In this document: in pieces, positions 60,901 to 64,000 of the stretch
Numbering within the stretch: position 1 is the first letter of the stretch
Layout: every line of letters starts with the position of its first letter
Source: Anaerostipes butyraticus
Lineage (GTDB): Bacteria > Bacillota > Clostridia > Lachnospirales > Lachnospiraceae
NCBI RefSeq assembly: GCF_016586355.1
Contig: NZ_BLYI01000062.1
Location: forward strand, 219,174 to 283,173
DNA length: 64,000 nucleotides
Direction: 5' to 3'
Made by a program: the position numbers and the translations under genes
The notes under the pieces: model-generated
What the model was told of the DNA's origin: nothing
What the model saw: only the letters and a program-made list of their open reading frames with translations
Databases searched by the model: none

Positions 60901-61057
60901 TTCCATTTGCAGTTGGCGGTCCGTCATAAAAAGTATAAGTCGGATCGTCTTTCCTGTCTTCGATACTTTTTTCGAAAATCTTATTTTCTTTCCAGAACTT
61001 TACAGTTTCTTTCTCTCGATCTACAAAGTTAAGATCGGAAGACACTTTCTTGTACAT
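57902..61057 (-). CDS. ileS: isoleucyl-tRNA synthetase
   Basis: A 1051-residue class I synthetase that charges tRNA-Ile. The HIGH motif lies in PPTANGKPHIGHVLTR and the KMSKS motif in DENGQKMSKSKGN. An editing domain is marked by TTPWTLPSNIGLCVN. Length and arrangement fit the eukaryote-like long IleRS type found in many Clostridia, which often resists mupirocin; this last point is a family inference only. It is monocistronic under a T-box. Confidence 0.97.
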   Translation of the reverse strand: MYKKVSSDLNFVDREKETVKFWKENKIFEKSIEDRKDDPTYTFYDGPPTANGKPHIGHVLTRVIKDMIPRYQTMKGHKVTRKAGWDTHGLPVELEVEKLLGLDGKDQIEDYGLEPFIKKCKESVWKYKGMWEDFSNIVGFWADMDHPYVTYDNDFIESVWWALKQIWDKGLLYKGFKIVPYCPRCGTPLSAQEVAQGYKDVKERSAVVRFKVKDEDAYFLAWTTTPWTLPSNIGLCVNPDETYAKVKAADGYVYYMAEALLDTVLGKLADEEAGTPAYEVLETYQGKELEYKEYEPLYECAAKVAEKQHKKAFYVTCDGYVTLTDGTGIVHIAPAFGEDDAKVGRKYDMPFVQLVDEKGNMSPETPFAGLFVKKADPEVLKDLDSRGLLYDAPKFEHSYPHCWRCDTPLIYYARESWFIKMTEVKDQLIANNNTVNWIPESIGKGRFGDWLENVQDWGISRNRYWGTPLNIWECECGHQHSIGSIEELKSMSDNCPDDIELHRPYIDDVTIKCPVCGKEMHRVEEVIDCWFDSGSMPFAQWHYPFENKEIFEENFPADFISEAVDQTRGWFYSLMAISTLLFNKAPYKNVVVLGHVQDENGQKMSKSKGNAVDPFEALEEHGADAIRWYFYTNSAPWLPNRFHDKAVTEGQRKFMGTLWNTYAFYVLYAEIDQFDPTKHALEYDKLSVMDKWLLSKMNTMVKTVDEDLGAYKIPEAARALQDFVDDMSNWYVRRCRDRFWAKGMEQDKINAYMTLYTALVTVCKAAAPMIPFMTEEIYQNIVRSVDKDAPESIHLCDFPVYQADQVDETLEADMDMVLKIVVLGRACRNSAAIKNRQPIGKMYVKADRDLPDYDQEIILDELNVKEIEFTDDVSSFTTYNFKPQLKTVGPKYGKLVGGIRNYLANVDGNAAKADLDAKGVLEFSVDGTPVELAEEDLLIEMVKQEGYVTEADNGVTVVLDTNLTPELLEEGFVREVVSKVQSMRKEAGFEVTDHITLSYKGSDKAHDTIAKNEAEIAGDVLADEVKAGEVSGFTKEWNINGEKVELGVEKR

Positions 61058-61151
61058 GCTCGCTTCTCCTTCTTAATTAAAATATTCTAAATCTTCGTAT
61101 TATGAAAAGTGCGGAACATTCTGATCCGGCATAAGATTTCCTGCCGGAACA

Positions 61152-61385
61152 AAGAAAAGGCGCTGTCCAAAATAGGACAACGCCGTTGCTTACAAACCAC
61201 CTATTTCACATACATCATAATATGTTATCCCGTTAACGGAGGACGCCGGCACAGCCTACTCAGAATTTCAGCCTGCAGCTTAGGAGTGATCTTCCTCATA
61301 TCCCTACTGATATCCGGCTCCCACCGTCCCGGACTCGCTCTTACGTTCCTGATATGCGTACTGTCTCCATCATCGCTTTTCTCAT
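61152..61385 (-). promoter_or_regulatory. T-box leader of ileS
   Basis: The minus strand carries a stem I with AGCGATGATGGAGACAGTA at the start, the distal GAGCGAGTCCGGGACGG and GGAGCCGG segments, then GAAGATCACTCC where ATC (61288-61290) reads as the Ile specifier. CCGTTAACGGG follows, then TAGGTGGTTTG, which holds UGGU to pair with the tRNA ACCA end. A terminator (arms 61159-61168 and 61175-61184, then TTTTCTTT) closes it. Uncharged tRNA-Ile would favour read-through. Confidence 0.9.
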
Positions 61386-61439
61386 ATGTGGTTATCTTAC
61401 CACCGAATCCCTCTCTTCGTCAATAGAGGAATCCGGATC

Positions 61440-61584
61440 TATGATAAAAAAATGCTGCTTTTTGCATTTATTTTTACATACTTTTTACATTTTATTTGCC
61501 GCTGATTCTGTTCTCATGGACTGATTTGTGATAAAATAGGAAATAATTTATATCGATATTAGTAAATTTGGAGGGATGTTAGCA
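61440..61584. other. A+T-rich intergenic region with divergent promoters
   Basis: The 145 bases must hold the ileS leader promoter (minus) and the pfkA promoter (plus). A TGTGATAAAAT stretch near 61530 could be the pfkA -10 element. I could not place convincing -35 boxes. Confidence 0.35.
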
Positions 61585-62661
61585 ATGTTACGAATCGGAT
61601 TATTAACAAGCGGCGGCGACTGCCAGGCTTTGAACGCAGCGATGCGCGGAGTCATCAAAGGGCTGAGCGCCAAAAGAGATGACCTGGAGATTTACGGCTT
61701 TCAGGATGGCTACAAAGGACTGATCTATGGAAACTTCCATCTTATGACCCCGAACGACTTTTCTGGAATCCTTACCCGCGGAGGTACGATCCTTGGCACA
61801 TCCAGACAGCCTTTTAAGAAAATGAGAATTCCGGATGAAAATGGTCTCGATAAAGTAGAAGCCATGAAATCCACTTACCATAAACTGAAACTGGACTGTC
61901 TTGTTATTCTGGGCGGAAACGGCACACATAAATCTGCCAACATGCTCAGAGAAGAAGGTCTCAACGTTGTCACTCTTCCTAAGACCATTGACAATGACCT
62001 CTGGGGAACAGATATGACCTTTGGCTTCCAGAGCGCTGTAGACATTGCAACGGATACGATCGACAGAATCCATACAACGGCATCTTCTCACAGCCGTGTT
62101 TTCATCATTGAAGTCATGGGACATAAAGTAGGACATGTTACTCTCCATGCCGGAATCGCCGGCGGAGCGGATGTGATCCTGATTCCGGAAATTCCGTACG
62201 ATATCAACGTAGTGACGGACGTTATCAAAAAACGTTCTGAGGCAGGAAAGACATTCACGATCCTCGCTGTGGCAGAAGGAGCTATTTCTAAAGAAGATGC
62301 AAAACTTAAGAAAAAACAGTACAAGGCAAAACTTGCTCAGAGAAAATATCCATCCATCGCTTATGAACTGGCGGCTGAGATTGAAGAAAAAATGGATAAA
62401 GAAGTACGTGTTACCGTTCCCGGCCATACTCAGAGAGGCGGATCTCCATGCGCATATGACCGCGTGATTGCCACACGGGTAGGCGCAGCCGCTTCAGAGC
62501 TGATCTTAAATAAGGAATACGGATACATGATCGGTATCGTTAATAATGAAACGGTGAAAGTTCCATTAAGCGAAGTTGCCGGAAAGCTGAAAATGGTGGA
62601 TCCGAAATCCAGACTTGTCCAAGAAGCAAAAGCCATCGGCATCAGCTTTGGAGACAAATAA
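61585..62661 (+). CDS. pfkA: 6-phosphofructokinase (group III-like)
   Basis: From ATG 61585 (GGAGGG about 9 bases before) the product is 358 residues. It has the LLTSGGDCQALNAAMRG loop, GGNGTHKSANML in place of the usual GGDGS, PKTIDNDLWGTDMTFGF with the catalytic aspartates, and MGHKVGHVTLHAGIAGGAD. The Lys before TIDND with Gly after GGN is the pattern of mixed-substrate group III enzymes that may use ATP or pyrophosphate. It makes fructose 1,6-bisphosphate, the step after the fructose 6-phosphate produced by the hexitol cluster. Confidence 0.92.
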   Translation: MLRIGLLTSGGDCQALNAAMRGVIKGLSAKRDDLEIYGFQDGYKGLIYGNFHLMTPNDFSGILTRGGTILGTSRQPFKKMRIPDENGLDKVEAMKSTYHKLKLDCLVILGGNGTHKSANMLREEGLNVVTLPKTIDNDLWGTDMTFGFQSAVDIATDTIDRIHTTASSHSRVFIIEVMGHKVGHVTLHAGIAGGADVILIPEIPYDINVVTDVIKKRSEAGKTFTILAVAEGAISKEDAKLKKKQYKAKLAQRKYPSIAYELAAEIEEKMDKEVRVTVPGHTQRGGSPCAYDRVIATRVGAAASELILNKEYGYMIGIVNNETVKVPLSEVAGKLKMVDPKSRLVQEAKAIGISFGDK

Positions 62662-62679
62662 ATCTTTCGCTGTACACAA

Positions 62680-62727
62680 TAAAAGACTGTGATGTTCTCT
62701 CCCGGGAGAACCCACAGTCTTTTTTCT
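62680..62727 (+). terminator. bidirectional terminator between pfkA and the DMT transporter
   Basis: AAAAGACTGTG (62681-62691) and CACAGTCTTTT (62713-62723) form an 11-bp stem with an inner GTTCTC/GAGAAC pair, flanked by T-runs on both strands. Confidence 0.92.
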
Positions 62728-62744
62728 CTGTACTCTGTCAGATG

Positions 62745-63635
62745 CTATTTCTTATCAAATACTGCCAGTGCAGTCACCCCTATAATAATACATGCCATTC
62801 CAGCCACATCCATCATCTCAAACACCTGGCCCAGCACTGCTGCAGACAGAACAGACGCCGCCAGGGGCTCGACACACCCAAACAGGCTTCCCCGTACCGG
62901 TCCAAGCAGCGCCACTCCGTGGAGATAACATCCAAACGCAATGACTGTTCCGATCAGAATCACCCCTGCCATCATAAAGAATGTCATGGAATCCCATACT
63001 CCCGGCACTTCCCAGACTCTCGTCACCGGAGCGGCAAGAATTCCTCCAATGAGCATTCCCCATCCTACCGTTTCCAGCGTTCCAAATTCTTTTAACAGTT
63101 TCTCCGGCTGAATATTATAAACCGCACAGGTAACGGCGGAGATCAGCCCCCAGAACAGGGCCTGTTCCGTAATGGCCAGATTTCCCGGACTTCCGTGGGT
63201 TGCCAGCAGAAAAACACCCGCAATTACCGCGACCAGTACCGCGATTTCCAGCATTTTCGGCAGTCTCCTGTCCCGAATCAGGCAAAACAGCATAATCAGA
63301 ACCGGTCCTAAATACTGGAGGACCGTTGCCGTTCCCGGATTCGAATACTGCACCGCCAGGAAATAAGACATCTGGCATGCCGCCATTCCAAAAATACAGA
63401 AAACAATCTGACGGACTGCCGAATCTTTTCTCTTCCAGACGTCAAAAATCCCGTTTTTTCTTTTTCCCCATGCCAAAGCCAGCATTAAAATTCCTGCGGC
63501 AAGAAGCCTTACTGTCACCAGCCAGACCGCAGTCAGCTGTCTCTCATCGAATAAATATTTTCCCATGACGCCGGACAGCCCCCAGCAGGTTCCCCCAATA
63601 ACTGCGAAACACATTCCTTTTGTATTTTGACTCAT
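62745..63635 (-). CDS. EamA/DMT-family transporter
   Basis: From ATG 63635 (behind GAGAGGAAA) the product is 296 residues. Ten hydrophobic segments form two EamA repeats: the first starts FAVIGGTCWGLSGVMGKYL, the second ALFWGLISAVTCAVYNIQPEKLL. Members export amino acids or other metabolites. The substrate is unknown. It is convergent with pfkA. Confidence 0.9.
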   Translation of the reverse strand: MSQNTKGMCFAVIGGTCWGLSGVMGKYLFDERQLTAVWLVTVRLLAAGILMLALAWGKRKNGIFDVWKRKDSAVRQIVFCIFGMAACQMSYFLAVQYSNPGTATVLQYLGPVLIMLFCLIRDRRLPKMLEIAVLVAVIAGVFLLATHGSPGNLAITEQALFWGLISAVTCAVYNIQPEKLLKEFGTLETVGWGMLIGGILAAPVTRVWEVPGVWDSMTFFMMAGVILIGTVIAFGCYLHGVALLGPVRGSLFGCVEPLAASVLSAAVLGQVFEMMDVAGMACIIIGVTALAVFDKK

Positions 63636-63671
63636 ACTGATTTCCTCTCTCTGTGTATTTCCAATCATCAT

Positions 63672-63873
63672 ATCACAGATTCCATGCTTCGTAAAATCAT
63701 CTTTCAGATGACCAAATCCTGTAAAAATTTTTGCAAAAGATTCTATCTGCCCAAAATTTTATTTTCGGAGTAAAATAAGCTTATAAGGTGCGAAATGGTT
63801 AACGTGATTTTTGTCATTTCGGCCATCCCTGTTTTCAGGGAAATTTTCAAAAAGAAAAGGAGGAATATGAAAA
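63672..63873. other. intergenic region upstream of the PTS IIA gene
   Basis: About 200 bases between divergent genes. GAAATG (63794-63799) and CATTTC and a CCCTG-TTTT-CAGGG hairpin (63828-63841) lie before the ribosome site AAAGGAGG (63855-63863 region). No promoter could be placed with confidence. Confidence 0.35.
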
Positions 63874-64000
63874 ATGGTAGGAATTATTCTTGCTACACAT
63901 GGTGATTTCGCCAAGGGAATCCTTCAGTCAGGATCCATGATCTTCGGTGATCAGCCGAATGTTGCGGCTGTTACATTACAGCCGAGTGAAGGACCGGCGG
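63874..64000 (+). CDS. PTS mannose-type subunit IIA (partial, cut by window edge)
   Basis: The first 42 codons of a mannose-family IIA gene from ATG 63874. The phosphorylated histidine is His9 in [19 protein letters not shown], and the segment [11 protein letters not shown] is usual for the family. It is probably the first gene of another mannose-type PTS operon that continues beyond the window. Confidence 0.9.
   Translation, partial: MVGIILATHGDFAKGILQSGSMIFGDQPNVAAVTLQPSEGPA

Overview
The window reads as chromosome of an anaerobic gut Clostridium of the family Lachnospiraceae (genus not resolvable by eye; Blautia, Dorea or Mediterraneibacter-like are all possible). The reasons are moderate G+C, strong GGAGG-type ribosome binding sites, many PTS sugar transporters, a T-box in front of ileS, a DUF6472 protein, the conserved pth-mfd-foldase block and an anaerobic molybdenum hydroxylase operon. 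Genes up to about 50.2 kb are almost all on the minus strand; from 50.2 kb most are on the plus strand.

Region 1 (1-6.3 kb): a galactitol-type PTS operon (PRD regulator, IIA, IIB, IIC) followed by an EgsA/AraM-type dehydrogenase and araD. The araD gene is cut after about 100 codons, exactly where the tail of what looks like a large serine recombinase begins, so an integrative element appears to sit inside it. Region 2 (6.3-13.1 kb): housekeeping block foldase-mfd-pth, then aroF (DAHP synthase) with a complete attenuator: promoter, a 35-codon leader peptide packed with Phe and Tyr codons, and a terminator. Region 3 (13.1-23.4 kb): a 12-gene minus-strand cluster with a PRD regulator, an ascorbate-type (UlaABC-like) PTS, a complete mannose-type PTS, two GatD-like polyol-phosphate dehydrogenases, an AlsE-like allulose-6-phosphate 3-epimerase and an HxlB-like 6-phospho-3-hexuloisomerase. 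Together they look like a route from rare hexitols or hexuloses to fructose 6-phosphate. Region 4 (23.4-29.7 kb): small metabolic and signalling genes (cytidylate-kinase-like protein, aminotransferase, HAD phosphatase, L,D-transpeptidase, LytTR regulator with a LiaF-like membrane protein, SGNH hydrolase, tyrosine phosphatase).

Region 5 (29.7-40.1 kb): a polar amino acid ABC transporter, an EF-G/TetM-like GTPase fused to a NYN nuclease-like domain, a Schlafen/AlbA_2-type regulator with an internal tandem repeat, and two MFS exporters. Region 6 (40.3-50.7 kb): xpt, then a molybdenum hydroxylase (xanthine dehydrogenase-like) operon with its own MocA-like cytidylyltransferase and an unusual interleaved hairpin leader; a DUF3878-like protein, two base-excision-repair glycosylases (ogg, nth), and a membrane Ser/Thr kinase divergent from an HTH gene.

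Region 7 (50.8-57.9 kb, plus strand): an APC permease, an ornithine-cyclodeaminase-family enzyme, a complete HcnABC/opine-oxidase-like flavo-iron-sulfur dehydrogenase and an AraC regulator, probably for oxidation of an imino acid, secondary amine or opine-like compound. Region 8 (57.9-64 kb): ileS under a T-box, a group III-like pfkA, a DMT exporter, and the start of another mannose-type PTS IIA gene cut by the window edge. I found no rRNA, tRNA, CRISPR array or complete insertion sequence.
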